Of a DNA stretch of 56,136 nucleotides, positions 18,766 through 26,502 are shown piece by piece; within the stretch, counting starts at the first letter, position 1; every line of letters starts with the position of its first letter. A program made the translations under genes and the position numbers. This stretch comes from an uncultured Clostridium sp. Its GTDB lineage: Bacteria; Bacillota; Clostridia; TANB77; CAG-508. The notes beneath the pieces were generated by a model. The model ran no database searches, was not told the origin of the DNA, and saw nothing but the letters and a program-made list of their open reading frames with translations. The stretch covers positions 1 through 56,136 of the forward strand of contig CAMMLJ010000010.1 in NCBI GenBank assembly GCA_946497695.1, written 5' to 3'.

Positions 18766-20116
18766 TTAATATATCATTAATGATTTGTCGAAGCGTATTT
18801 GGATTTTGATTTGAATAATTTCTATGTTTATATCTTTTTCTGTTAGGTGTGCGTAGAATTTTCGTCGAAATACTTTTACGCTTCCATATTTTTTATTGAA
18901 ATCTCCACATATATCTGAATGTTCTATTATTTGCAACATTAAGTGCGTTATTTGTATTATTGTATATATTACTTTTATTGCTTTTATGTCTTTTGAATAT
19001 ACATGCTCTAAATCTATTCCACTTGTTATTTTTTGCTCTCTAAACCCTTGATTTTCTATATAATCCCTTAATTTAGCACAATATATTATTTTGTATAAAT
19101 TTTTTCTTGTTATTTCTCGGTTTGTAATCCACATCCATTTACTATATTTCTCTGTTTCTTTATTTTTTATTATTTGTCTTATTACATTTATTTTCTTTCC
19201 TTTGTAATCTATATTATTTTCCCATAATGTTAATTCTATTTTCTCATTATTCTCAATTATTTCTCTATTTCCTCTTGGTAGACTTACTAATGTTAAAAAC
19301 TCTGTCAGTATTGTTGGTATTTTTTTATCTTTCAATACAAATATATATTCTATCTTCTCTTTTTCACATAACTCTATTAATCCTATGGATGGATACAATG
19401 AATCTGCTATTATCCTTATTGGTAATCTAGGATAACTCTCTTTAAACTTTGGTAGTAATCTTTTTGATGCATTTAGTTCACAATCTTGTTTTATCTCTTC
19501 TTCACTTTTATTTAATATATCTGCTTCTGTTTCATTTTCTTTCATTCTATCTTCATTCTTTATCATTTCATTCATTATTGATACTGCCATTCTATTTGCT
19601 ACTAACTTTAATTCTAACATTGACAAATACCATGTTGTTTTTCCGCTCTTTCTCTTCGTGTAACCACTCTGGACTTATTTCATAATGCGCTTTTTGAAAT
19701 CTTACTGCATCTAGTACTAAATTATATTTTCCTAATATTTTCGAATCTTCATATATTTTATTTCTTATCATTTGATAATTTATCTTATATTGAAATTTCT
19801 CCATTTCTTCTTTTTCTATTCTTGAAAATACATTTGTGTATATTTCTGCTTCTGGTATCTTTTTTATTTTTTCTTTTGTTATCTTACTAATATTCTCTAA
19901 ATACTTTGTTTCTTCAAATGCTGTTTCTGTAAATCTTTGTGATTTTCCTTCACTCAAAAACATTAACATTTCTGACATTATCAAATATCTCATTGAGTAG
20001 TCATGTCTTTTTCTCGGTTCTTTTATTTCATCTATATACTTTAGTATTTTTGGTACATAGTGAAATATTGTTTTCGTAAATACTTCAGTTGTATTCTTTG
20101 AAAATTCCATTTTCAT
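18766..20116 (-). pseudogene. DDE transposase, frameshifted
   Basis: Two overlapping frames together encode one transposase of about 450 residues. The first (from 20116, start after AAGGTGG; out-of-frame at 19592) contains LDAVRFQKAHYEISPEWL with a likely first catalytic Asp. The second resumes as TTWYLSMLELKLVANRM near 19640-19600 and has IADSLYP (second Asp) and LRDYIENQGFREQK (Glu). The frame changes by +1 at the A-run near 19655; removing one base restores a single ORF. The wrong direction for a classic -1 slip, so a disabling indel or sequencing error is more likely than programmed frameshifting. Confidence 0.8.
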
Positions 20117-20188
20117 ATATACCACCTTCTTTCGTATTTTTTCACTTATATTTTATCATCTATTTGTGCGAAAAAGTTATTTTTTTCC

Positions 20189-20231
20189 AAAAAAACATAG
20201 CAATTTTTTCTTAATTTTGCTATGTTTTTTT
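20189..20231. terminator. Bidirectional terminator inside the IS right end
   Basis: AAAACATAGCAA pairs with TTGCTATGTTTT (12 bp), A-run and T-run on either side. Located between the transposase start and the right inverted repeat; it also shields the downstream tRNA from the IS. Confidence 0.75.
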
Positions 20232-20239
20232 ATTTATTC

Positions 20240-20259
20240 TTTTTTATTCGTTATCACTG
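20240..20259 (-). repeat. Right terminal inverted repeat
   Basis: Reverse complement reads CAGTGATAACGAATAAAAAA; one mismatch to the left end. Confidence 0.9.
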
Positions 20260-20268
20260 AATTTCATG
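20260..20268 (+). repeat. Right target-site duplication (9 bp)
   Basis: AATTTCATG directly after the right inverted repeat, identical to the left copy. Confidence 0.9.
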
Positions 20269-20278
20269 ATAAGTTAGC

Positions 20279-20307
20279 TTGAAAAAAAGCAATAAAATTG
20301 ATATAAT
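20279..20307 (+). promoter_or_regulatory. tRNA-Arg promoter
   Basis: TTGAAA, 17-base spacer, TATAAT, ending 20 bases before the mature 5' end of the tRNA. Confidence 0.75.
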
Positions 20308-20326
20308 ACAAAAGTATTAAAAATAA

Positions 20327-20403
20327 GCACTTATAGCTCAGGTGGATAGAGCGCTCCCCTCCTAAGGGAGAGGCCGCTGGTTCGAATCCAGCTAAGTGCA
20401 CCA
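20327..20403 (+). tRNA. tRNA-Arg (anticodon CCT)
   Basis: Full cloverleaf: acceptor GCACTTA/TAAGTGC, D-arm AGCTC..GAGC, anticodon stem CTCCC/GGGAG with loop CTCCTAA (anticodon CCT, reads AGG), T-arm CTGGTTCGAATCCAG, discriminator A and encoded CCA at 20401-20403. Confidence 0.97.
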
Positions 20404-20409
20404 AAAATA

Positions 20410-20437
20410 GGGATTACAAGGAACGTCCCCAAATCCC
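20410..20437 (+). repeat. REP-like palindromic repeat, copy 1
   Basis: GGGATT...AATCCC arms enclosing GGAACGTCCCC. The same core occurs at 28753-28807 and 30546-30580. Lies between tRNA-Arg and tadA. Confidence 0.75.
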
Positions 20438-20450
20438 GATAGGAGAATAT

Positions 20451-20936
20451 ATGGAAGAAAGTATTTTTTTTATGAAAGAAGCATTAAAGGAAGCTAAAAA
20501 AGCATATATTAAAGGAGAGGTTCCTGTAGGTGCTATAATTGTAAAAGATGGAAAAATAATTTCAAGAGGATACAATTTAAAAGAAACCAAAAAAGATACT
20601 ATAAAGCATGCAGAGATTATTGCTATTGAAAAGGCAAGTAAAAAAATAAATGCTTGGAGATTAGAAAATTGTGATATATATGTAACAATGGAACCATGTC
20701 CAATGTGTATGGGTGCAATAATTAATTCAAGAATAAGAAAAATTTATTATGGTGTTCCAGATTTTAAAGCAGGAGCTTGTGGATCAGTTGTAAATTTAAC
20801 AGAATATAAATTTAATCACATACCACAGTATGAAAAAAACATATTGGAAGATGAATGTAAAAGTATATTGCAAAATTTTTTTAAAGAATTAAGAGAAAAA
20901 AAGAAGAGTAATAGAGGTGTGGATATTGAAAATTAA
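20451..20936 (+). CDS. tadA: tRNA-specific adenosine-34 deaminase
   Basis: 161 residues. Zinc-deaminase motifs HAE (His and the proton-shuttling Glu, about 53-55) and PCPMCMGA (two zinc Cys, about 83-90), with GEVPVGAIIVKDGKII near the N-terminus. TadA converts A34 to inosine in tRNA-Arg(ACG), essential for decoding. The order tadA, SRP RNA, dnaX, ybaB, recR matches many Firmicutes. Its 3' end overlaps the next gene. Confidence 0.95.
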   Translation: MEESIFFMKEALKEAKKAYIKGEVPVGAIIVKDGKIISRGYNLKETKKDTIKHAEIIAIEKASKKINAWRLENCDIYVTMEPCPMCMGAIINSRIRKIYYGVPDFKAGACGSVVNLTEYKFNHIPQYEKNILEDECKSILQNFFKELREKKKSNRGVDIEN

Positions 20937-21669
20937 TGAATTAAAAAATAAAAAAATAATTCACATATGTATAATATTAGCAATAATAGTAATAATTTTT
21001 GTTGTTGCAGGAATCATAATGTTAAGATATCAAGTCGAAGGTGAAACAAATTTACCATTTCAATTATCAAGAATGATAGTTGTAAGTACAGCGGAGAGCA
21101 ACGAAATAGAAGCTGTACCAGACACGAAATGGAATTTTAGTGTAAGTCAAAATAATGATATATATTTAGAGCTTCAAAAAAATAATGAATATACAAAAAG
21201 TGCTAATATTAAAAATATTACATTTGAAAATTTCAATATAGAAAAAAATAGTGGTGCAGAAAATATTAAAATATATAGAGCTAATTCTGAAGGAGAAATA
21301 GTAGAAGATGAAGCTCATTTAGTGAATAATTCATTAACATATAAAGGAGCGAAAGAAACAAATTTAGACGAATTAGAAATTTCAAATCAAGGAAGTATTG
21401 TTTTATTACGTTCAGTTAACCAAAATGTATGTGAAGTAAGAAATAATGATGAAAGTATAATACATGATGGCACATTACTTGCAAAGGGAAATGTGAATCC
21501 AGAAGATTTAAATTACAAATTAACTTTTGATATTATAATTGAGACAACTAGAAATATTAAATATAAAGGAACAATATCAATAGATTTACCAACTGGAGAT
21601 ATTCAAACACAAGGAAAATCACAAATAGAAAAGACAGATTTTAGTGATGTAATTTTTAAAAGAATGTAA
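20917..21669 (+). CDS. Membrane-anchored extracytoplasmic protein of unknown function
   Basis: Up to 250 residues. One hydrophobic segment at about residues 16-37, then a secreted-type domain with beta-rich character; no lipobox and no recognised family. It begins inside the end of tadA. The listed start is GTG; a TTG at 20926 lies 6-7 bases after AGAGGTG and may be the true start. Co-transcribed with tadA; the SRP RNA promoter lies just beyond its stop codon. The central and C-terminal regions (WNFSVSQNNDIYLEL, YKGTISIDLPTGD) give no functional clue. Confidence 0.75.
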   Translation: MWILKINELKNKKIIHICIILAIIVIIFVVAGIIMLRYQVEGETNLPFQLSRMIVVSTAESNEIEAVPDTKWNFSVSQNNDIYLELQKNNEYTKSANIKNITFENFNIEKNSGAENIKIYRANSEGEIVEDEAHLVNNSLTYKGAKETNLDELEISNQGSIVLLRSVNQNVCEVRNNDESIIHDGTLLAKGNVNPEDLNYKLTFDIIIETTRNIKYKGTISIDLPTGDIQTQGKSQIEKTDFSDVIFKRM

Positions 21670-21675
21670 AATGTC

Positions 21676-21704
21676 TTGCTAAAATATAAGAAAGCATATA
21701 TAAT
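21676..21704 (+). promoter_or_regulatory. SRP RNA promoter
   Basis: TTGCTA, 17-base spacer, TATAAT, directly after the stop codon of the membrane protein gene. Confidence 0.75.
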
Positions 21705-21732
21705 AACAACGGATATAAAATAAAGTTACGAT

Positions 21733-21852
21733 GTTTAGCCTTTGTATGGAGGGCAATCCCAATAAAAAGCTATGAACCTTGTCAGGTCCGGAAGGAAGCA
21801 GCAATAAGTAGTGTATTTATGTGGGTAATTGCTTTCCATAGAGAGGCTAAAC
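21733..21852 (+). ncRNA. ffs: Signal recognition particle RNA, small bacterial type
   Basis: The universally conserved SRP helix 8 sequence is present: GAACCTTGTCAGGTCCGG followed by AAGGAAGCAGC. Terminal stems GTTTAGCC (21733-21740) and GGCTAAAC (21845-21852) close the molecule, giving about 120 nt, an S-domain-only form rather than the longer Bacillus type with an Alu domain. It binds Ffh to target membrane proteins. The dnaX start codon follows after 23 bases, so a common transcript is likely. Confidence 0.95.
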
Positions 21853-21875
21853 TTAAATTAAAGGGAAGTGGTAAA

Positions 21876-23492
21876 ATGGCATATACAGCATTATACAGAA
21901 AATTTAGACCTTTAACTTTTGACGAAATTGTGGGGCAAGAACATATTACTAAAACTTTAAAAAATCAATTAATAGCTGGACGAGTTGGACATGCATATTT
22001 GTTTAATGGATGTAGGGGAACAGGGAAAACTTCAGCTGCTAAAATATTAGCAAGAGCAGTTAATTGCTTAAATCCAAAAAATGGAGAACCATGTAATGAA
22101 TGCGAAATATGTAAGGCTGCACTTGCTGGTTCTTTAACAGATATTGTAGAAATGGATGCTGCATCAAATAATAGTGTTGAAGATATAAGACTAATAAGAG
22201 ATGAAGTTAATTTTTTACCAACTCTTGCAAAATATAGAGTATATATAATAGACGAGGTCCACATGTTATCTACGGGAGCATTTAATGCTTTGTTAAAAAC
22301 ATTAGAGGAACCACCAGCACACGTTAAATTTATATTAGCAACAACAGAACCTCAAAAATTGCCAGCAACTATTTTATCAAGATGTCAAAGATTTGACTTT
22401 AAAAAAATCTCATTAGAAAATATTGTAAAAAGATTGAAGATTGTATGTGAATCAAGCCAAATAGATGCAGATGAAAATGCATTAAAAATTGTAGCTTCCT
22501 TGTCAGAAGGAGCAATGAGAGATGCATTAAGTATTTTGGAAAGATGCCTGCAAGATGGGGATAATGAGATAAATGAAGATAAAGTAAAAGAACTAGTAGG
22601 AATACCTAAATTAAGCTATATAGAAGAAATTGTGGAGAGCGTTTTAGAAAAAAATATTGATAATTGCCTAAAAACACTAAAAACCGTAATTAATGAAGGA
22701 AAAGATCAAAATAACTTTTTATGGGAAGTAATAAAATATGTAAAAGATGTTTTATTATATAAAGTAGCAGGCGAAACAGGTATTTATAGTGAAGCAGAAA
22801 AACAAAAGTTGAAAGAACTCGCAGATAAATCTAGCAAAGAAGAATTAGTTCATTTGATTTATCAATTATCAGATTTAGAAAATGATATGAAATGGTCTTC
22901 TCAAAAGACGATAATGCTAGAGGCAGGATTTATAAAATTATGTGATTCAAATAAAGGAAATGTAATGCAAATTCCTGCAGATATTTCAAATAATCAAAAT
23001 GTAAATAATAACGAATTACAAGAATTACAAAGAAGATTATTTAGGATAGAAAATTTCTTAAGTCAAGCTGGGAAAAATAAAATTGCGAGTGGATCTAATA
23101 ATGTAGTAAAACCAACAACAGTAGAAAAAAAGATAGAAAGAAAACCATTAACACCTGAAGAATTAAAAAATAACGCTTTTTGGAAAGACATTGTTGGAAG
23201 ATTTAAAACAGAAGGAAAAATGGGACTATATACAAATTTACTAAATACTAATATTTCAGAAATAAATGATATGACAGTAGGTATTAATTTTACTAATGGA
23301 CTAAAACCATTAGCTAAAGGAATTTTAGAAAAGCCGGAAAATATGCAAGCAATAACAAAAGAAATATCAATGGCTTTTGGAAAAGAAATGAAAGTAAAAT
23401 TAGTAGATAATCATGTGGAGGCTAAACCGACAAAATCAGAATTCGAAAATTTAGTAGAAGGTTTAGATATTCCAATAGATATAATAGAATAA
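21876..23492 (+). CDS. dnaX: DNA polymerase III subunit gamma/tau
   Basis: 538 residues. AAA+ ATPase with Walker A GCRGTGKTSAAK (about 44-55), a four-Cys zinc module around CNECEIC, Walker B DEVHML, and the SRC arginine-finger motif in ILSRCQRF. The clamp-loader domain is followed by a linker and a C-terminal tau-type domain. It loads the sliding clamp at replication forks. Start chosen at MAYTALYRKFRP after AAGGGAAG; the ORF is open further upstream only because it runs through the SRP RNA. Confidence 0.96.
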   Translation: MAYTALYRKFRPLTFDEIVGQEHITKTLKNQLIAGRVGHAYLFNGCRGTGKTSAAKILARAVNCLNPKNGEPCNECEICKAALAGSLTDIVEMDAASNNSVEDIRLIRDEVNFLPTLAKYRVYIIDEVHMLSTGAFNALLKTLEEPPAHVKFILATTEPQKLPATILSRCQRFDFKKISLENIVKRLKIVCESSQIDADENALKIVASLSEGAMRDALSILERCLQDGDNEINEDKVKELVGIPKLSYIEEIVESVLEKNIDNCLKTLKTVINEGKDQNNFLWEVIKYVKDVLLYKVAGETGIYSEAEKQKLKELADKSSKEELVHLIYQLSDLENDMKWSSQKTIMLEAGFIKLCDSNKGNVMQIPADISNNQNVNNNELQELQRRLFRIENFLSQAGKNKIASGSNNVVKPTTVEKKIERKPLTPEELKNNAFWKDIVGRFKTEGKMGLYTNLLNTNISEINDMTVGINFTNGLKPLAKGILEKPENMQAITKEISMAFGKEMKVKLVDNHVEAKPTKSEFENLVEGLDIPIDIIE

Positions 23493-23510
23493 AAATAGGA
23501 GGTATAAATT

Positions 23511-23855
23511 ATGTCAAGACGTGGAGGATTTCCAGGAGGAATGGGTGGATTCGGAGGAATGAACCTAAATAATTTAATGAAAGAAGCAAAAAAAATGCAA
23601 GCTGATTTAGAGAAAACACAAACAGAAATTGCAGCTAAAGAATTTGAGAGTACAGCAGGAGGAGGAGCTATAACTGTAAAAGTAAGTGGAAAAAAAGTTA
23701 TTAAAGAAATAAAACTAAATAAAGATATAGTGGATCCAGATGATGTAGAAATGTTACAAGATTTAATTATAACATGTGTAAATGATGCGTTAAGTAAAGT
23801 GGATAGTGCAACAGAACAACAAATGGGAAAATTTAATATACCAGGAATAATGTAA
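23511..23855 (+). CDS. YbaB/EbfC nucleoid-associated protein
   Basis: 114 residues. A glycine/methionine-rich N-terminus (GGFPGGMGGFGGMN) is followed by the YbaB helix NLMKEAKKMQADLEKTQ and the core GGAITVKVSGKK and DPDDVEMLQDLI. The family forms dimeric tweezers that bind DNA. Position between dnaX and recR is conserved. RBS GGAGG. Confidence 0.93.
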   Translation: MSRRGGFPGGMGGFGGMNLNNLMKEAKKMQADLEKTQTEIAAKEFESTAGGGAITVKVSGKKVIKEIKLNKDIVDPDDVEMLQDLIITCVNDALSKVDSATEQQMGKFNIPGIM

Positions 23856-23864
23856 GGAGTAAAC

Positions 23865-24464
23865 ATGTCTATATATTCACCATCAATAGAAAAATTAATA
23901 GAAAATTTTGAAAGATTACCTAGTATTGGAAATAAAACAGCAACGAGACTTGCTTTTTATATGCTAAATTGTAGTGACGAAGTTGCAGAAGAATTTGTAA
24001 AATCTATACAAGAAGCAAGAAAAAATTTAAAATATTGTTCTGTATGTTTTAATATTTCTGATACTGACCCATGTTTTATTTGCGCAAATCCTAAGAGAGA
24101 TAAATCAACTATTTGTGTAGTAGAAGATGTTAAAGACATTATTGCTATGGAAAAAACACATGAGTATAAAGGAGTTTACCATGTTTTACACGGTTCAATT
24201 TCGCCAATGAATGGAGTAGGACCTGATGATATAAAAATAAAAGAGCTTTTAACCAGATTACAAACTGGTGAGGTAAAAGAAGTAATTTTAGCTACAAATC
24301 CTAGAGTAGAAGGGGAAGCCACAGCTATGTATTTATCTAAGTTAATAAAGCCATTGGGAATTAAAGTTACAAGAATTGCAAGAGGAATTCCGATAGGTGG
24401 AGACTTAGAATATACTGATGAAATTACTTTATTACAAGCCTTAGAAGGACGTATGGAAATATGA
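23865..24464 (+). CDS. recR: Recombination mediator RecR
   Basis: 199 residues, full length. Helix-hairpin-helix ([17 protein letters not shown]), a four-Cys zinc finger CSVC...CFIC (about 58-74), Toprim domain with VVEDVKDI and [15 protein letters not shown], and a C-terminal Walker-like [10 protein letters not shown]. RecR with RecO/RecF loads RecA at gaps. Overlaps truA by four bases (ATGA). Confidence 0.96.
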   Translation: MSIYSPSIEKLIENFERLPSIGNKTATRLAFYMLNCSDEVAEEFVKSIQEARKNLKYCSVCFNISDTDPCFICANPKRDKSTICVVEDVKDIIAMEKTHEYKGVYHVLHGSISPMNGVGPDDIKIKELLTRLQTGEVKEVILATNPRVEGEATAMYLSKLIKPLGIKVTRIARGIPIGGDLEYTDEITLLQALEGRMEI

Positions 24465-25198
24465 GAAATATCAAGTTAACTATAGAATATGATGGAAAAG
24501 AATTTAATGGTTGGCAAGAACAACCAAATAAATTAAATATACAAGGGACTATAGAAAAAGTTATTTCAGATATAACAAAGGAAGAGATAGAACTTATAGG
24601 ATCTGGAAGAACAGATGCAGGAGTACATGCTCTAGGACAAGTTGCAAATTTTAAGACAAATTCTAGTATTCCAATAGAGAAATTTGCAATAGCTATAAAT
24701 TCTAGATTAAAAAAATCTATTGTTATAAAAAAAGCGGAAGAAGTTCCGGATAGATTTCATAGTAGGTATAATTGTAAACAGAAAACATATAGATATGTAA
24801 TTAATAATTCTGAAACAGGCAGTGCAATTTATAGAAATCTAGAATATAATATTAAGATGCCATTAGATGTAAATAAGATGCAGGAAGCAGCAAATTATTT
24901 CGTTGGAGAACATGATTTTTCAGGTTTTAAGGCGAGTGGCACAAGTAATAAAAGTAGTGTAAGAACAATATATTCAGCAAAAGTTATTAAGAATAATGAG
25001 CGAATTGCTATAGAACTAACTGGTAATGGATTTTTATACAACATGGTAAGAATAATAGCTGGAACATTAGTAGAAGTTGGTTTGGGAAAAATAAAACCTG
25101 AAGAAATAACGGGAATAATTGAATCAAAAGATAGACAAAAAGCGGGGAAAACATTACCACCTTATGGATTATACTTAGTAGAAGTTAACTATAATTAG
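24461..25198 (+). CDS. truA: tRNA pseudouridine-38-40 synthase
   Basis: 245 residues. The catalytic Asp lies in [17 protein letters not shown] (about 45-61). Other TruA features are [11 protein letters not shown] near the start and [20 protein letters not shown] near the end. It modifies uridines 38-40 of many tRNAs. Translationally coupled to recR. Confidence 0.95.
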   Translation: MRNIKLTIEYDGKEFNGWQEQPNKLNIQGTIEKVISDITKEEIELIGSGRTDAGVHALGQVANFKTNSSIPIEKFAIAINSRLKKSIVIKKAEEVPDRFHSRYNCKQKTYRYVINNSETGSAIYRNLEYNIKMPLDVNKMQEAANYFVGEHDFSGFKASGTSNKSSVRTIYSAKVIKNNERIAIELTGNGFLYNMVRIIAGTLVEVGLGKIKPEEITGIIESKDRQKAGKTLPPYGLYLVEVNYN

Positions 25199-25282
25199 TA
25201 ACAAAATAAATAAACATTCATAATATATATAAAGTTAGAAAATAAGGCTTCAAAGAGAACATTGAAAGGACTGGAGTGTATT

Positions 25283-25702
25283 ATGAATGTTTTATTAATA
25301 TTTTTTGCAATACCACTTGCTGTAATAGTAATATCAATAGCATTAGAAAAACTTTTAGATTGTCCTATACTTGTTGCAGCAATAATATTTTCCATATTAT
25401 TATTAGTTGCGGTTATATTTTCTAGTACTATATTTTTTATTTTAACGGTAATATATACAATACTAGCATTTTTAGCCGCATGGATTAGTAAATTTATTTG
25501 TAGGATTATCCGCAATTTAAGAAATTGTAGTAATGTTTGCCATAACAATTGTGATAATAATTGCGATAATGGAAATAATAATGAAGATAATAATCAGGTA
25601 TTAACTGTAAATGGAAGAGTAAGAGTATTAGATTCTAATAATAACAATAATAATAACCAAAATAATTCTGGAACATTTTGTGGATGTTTTAGAAGAAGAT
25701 AA
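25283..25702 (+). CDS. Small membrane protein with Asn/Cys-rich tail, unknown function
   Basis: 139 residues from the ATG preceded by GGAG (an upstream TTG would add 7). Three hydrophobic spans cover about residues 2-20, 27-47 and 49-70. The tail is unusual: basic CRIIRNLRNC, then alternating Cys/Asn/Asp (VCHNNCDNNCDNGNNN), a short beta-like stretch VLTVNGRVRVLD, a run of seven Asn, and CGCFRRR at the end. No family recognised. It lies between truA and the S4 protein on the same strand. Confidence 0.7.
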   Translation: MNVLLIFFAIPLAVIVISIALEKLLDCPILVAAIIFSILLLVAVIFSSTIFFILTVIYTILAFLAAWISKFICRIIRNLRNCSNVCHNNCDNNCDNGNNNEDNNQVLTVNGRVRVLDSNNNNNNNQNNSGTFCGCFRRR

Positions 25703-25715
25703 ATGAGGAGTTTTT

Positions 25716-25952
25716 ATGAGAATAGATAAATTTTTAAAAGTAGCAAGAGTTATAAAAAGAAGAACAATAGCAAACGAAATGGCTGATAAAGGAAGAATAT
25801 TTGTAAATGAAAAACAAGTAAAACCAAGTTATGAGGTAAAAATAGGTGATATAGTTGAAATAAAGTTTGGAGAGAAAATATCTAAATTTAGGATAATAGA
25901 AATTCCAAAAACACAAGGAAAAAATATGCCGGAGATGATAGAATTATTATAA
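25716..25952 (+). CDS. rqcP: S4-domain RNA-binding protein, RqcP/YabO type
   Basis: 78 residues consisting of one S4 domain: MRIDKFLKVARVIKRRTIA, KGRIFVNEKQVKPSYEVKIGD and VEIKFG. This matches B. subtilis RqcP (YabO), which works with RqcH in alanine tailing of peptides on obstructed 50S subunits. E. coli Hsp15 is a longer relative. RBS TGAGGAG. Its stop codon abuts the stop of the converging XRE gene. Confidence 0.82.
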   Translation: MRIDKFLKVARVIKRRTIANEMADKGRIFVNEKQVKPSYEVKIGDIVEIKFGEKISKFRIIEIPKTQGKNMPEMIELL

Positions 25953-26282
25953 TTAATTACCATCTTCGGCTATTGTTTTTGCAATATTATAAATAAGTCT
26001 TTGTTTTTCAGGAGAACATTTTGCTAAAAGTTTTTTGAAATCTTCTTCTAAGTATGATTCTGAATTTTCTGAGCTTCCAGACAAAATATAACCTTCTGAA
26101 ACATCTAATAATTCACAAACTTGAGTTAATCTATTTAAATTTAAGTGAGAATGACCACGTTCAACTCTACTTAAGAAAGCAACAGAAACATCTAACTGTT
26201 CTGCTAAATTTTCTTGAGTCATATTTTTGGCAAGTCGTGCTCTTTTTAATCTTTCACCAATTATAGAATAATCTAAAGCCAT
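25953..26282 (-). CDS. XRE-family helix-turn-helix regulator
   Basis: 109 residues. An N-terminal HTH (about 8-62; KNMTQENLAEQLDVSVAFLSRVERG) and an acidic helical tail (YLEEDFKKLLAKCSPEKQRLIYNIA). The start follows GGAGGAG; an upstream ATG would add six residues. It ends exactly where rqcP ends (tail to tail) and is divergent from pflB 220 bp away, so it may regulate pflB, but this is only positional. Confidence 0.85.
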   Translation of the reverse strand: MALDYSIIGERLKRARLAKNMTQENLAEQLDVSVAFLSRVERGHSHLNLNRLTQVCELLDVSEGYILSGSSENSESYLEEDFKKLLAKCSPEKQRLIYNIAKTIAEDGN

Positions 26283-26426
26283 AGTGCTCCTCCTAATCAT
26301 TTTGTAAATTCAATATAGCATTTAAATAAATTTGCTAGAAGAAACTATAAAGTAAATATTAACTAATAAATTGATAATATTTTTTCAAAATTATGATAAA
26401 TTATTCTGAAATTTTAATGAAACTTA

Positions 26427-26455
26427 TTGATAACTATTATCACTTATGTTATGAT
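26427..26455 (+). promoter_or_regulatory. pflB promoter with an overlapping palindrome
   Basis: TTGATA, 17-base spacer, TATGAT. The -35 is part of the inverted repeat TGATAACTATTATCA (26428-26442), which could be an operator. It does not match the Rex (TTGTTAANNNNTTAACAA-like) or FNR consensus exactly. The start codon is at 26503 behind AGGAGG. Confidence 0.6.
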
Positions 26456-26502
26456 GGTATAGGAGCCTAAAAAATAGGCAAAAATATATCAGGAGGTATG
26501 TT

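Larger units (their letters stand above)
18583..20259 (-). mobile_element. Complete insertion sequence, IS4-like (tentative), 1,677 bp
   Basis: Bounded by 20-bp terminal inverted repeats with one mismatch (CAGTGGTAACGAATAAAAAA left, CAGTGATAACGAATAAAAAA right, read inward) and flanked by a perfect 9-bp duplication. It carries one DDE transposase gene on the minus strand, now frameshifted, and a bidirectional terminator inside the right end that would insulate it from outside transcription. A 9-bp duplication and a C-terminal R/E/K-like motif fit the IS4 group; the family was not confirmed. It lies between the TtcA-like promoter and the tRNA-Arg promoter, sparing both. Confidence 0.88.

Noticed and set aside
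19592..19660. Programmed -1 frameshift in the transposase
   Set aside because: The second frame requires a +1 (or -2) shift, which does not fit the usual A-AAA-AAC slip.
20926..20936. Fixing the start of the tadA-overlapping gene
   Set aside because: GTG at 20917 and TTG at 20926 are both plausible; no decisive evidence.
21819..21875. Extended dnaX start inside the SRP RNA
   Set aside because: The extension merely reads through the conserved SRP RNA; the protein aligns from MAYTALYRKFRP.
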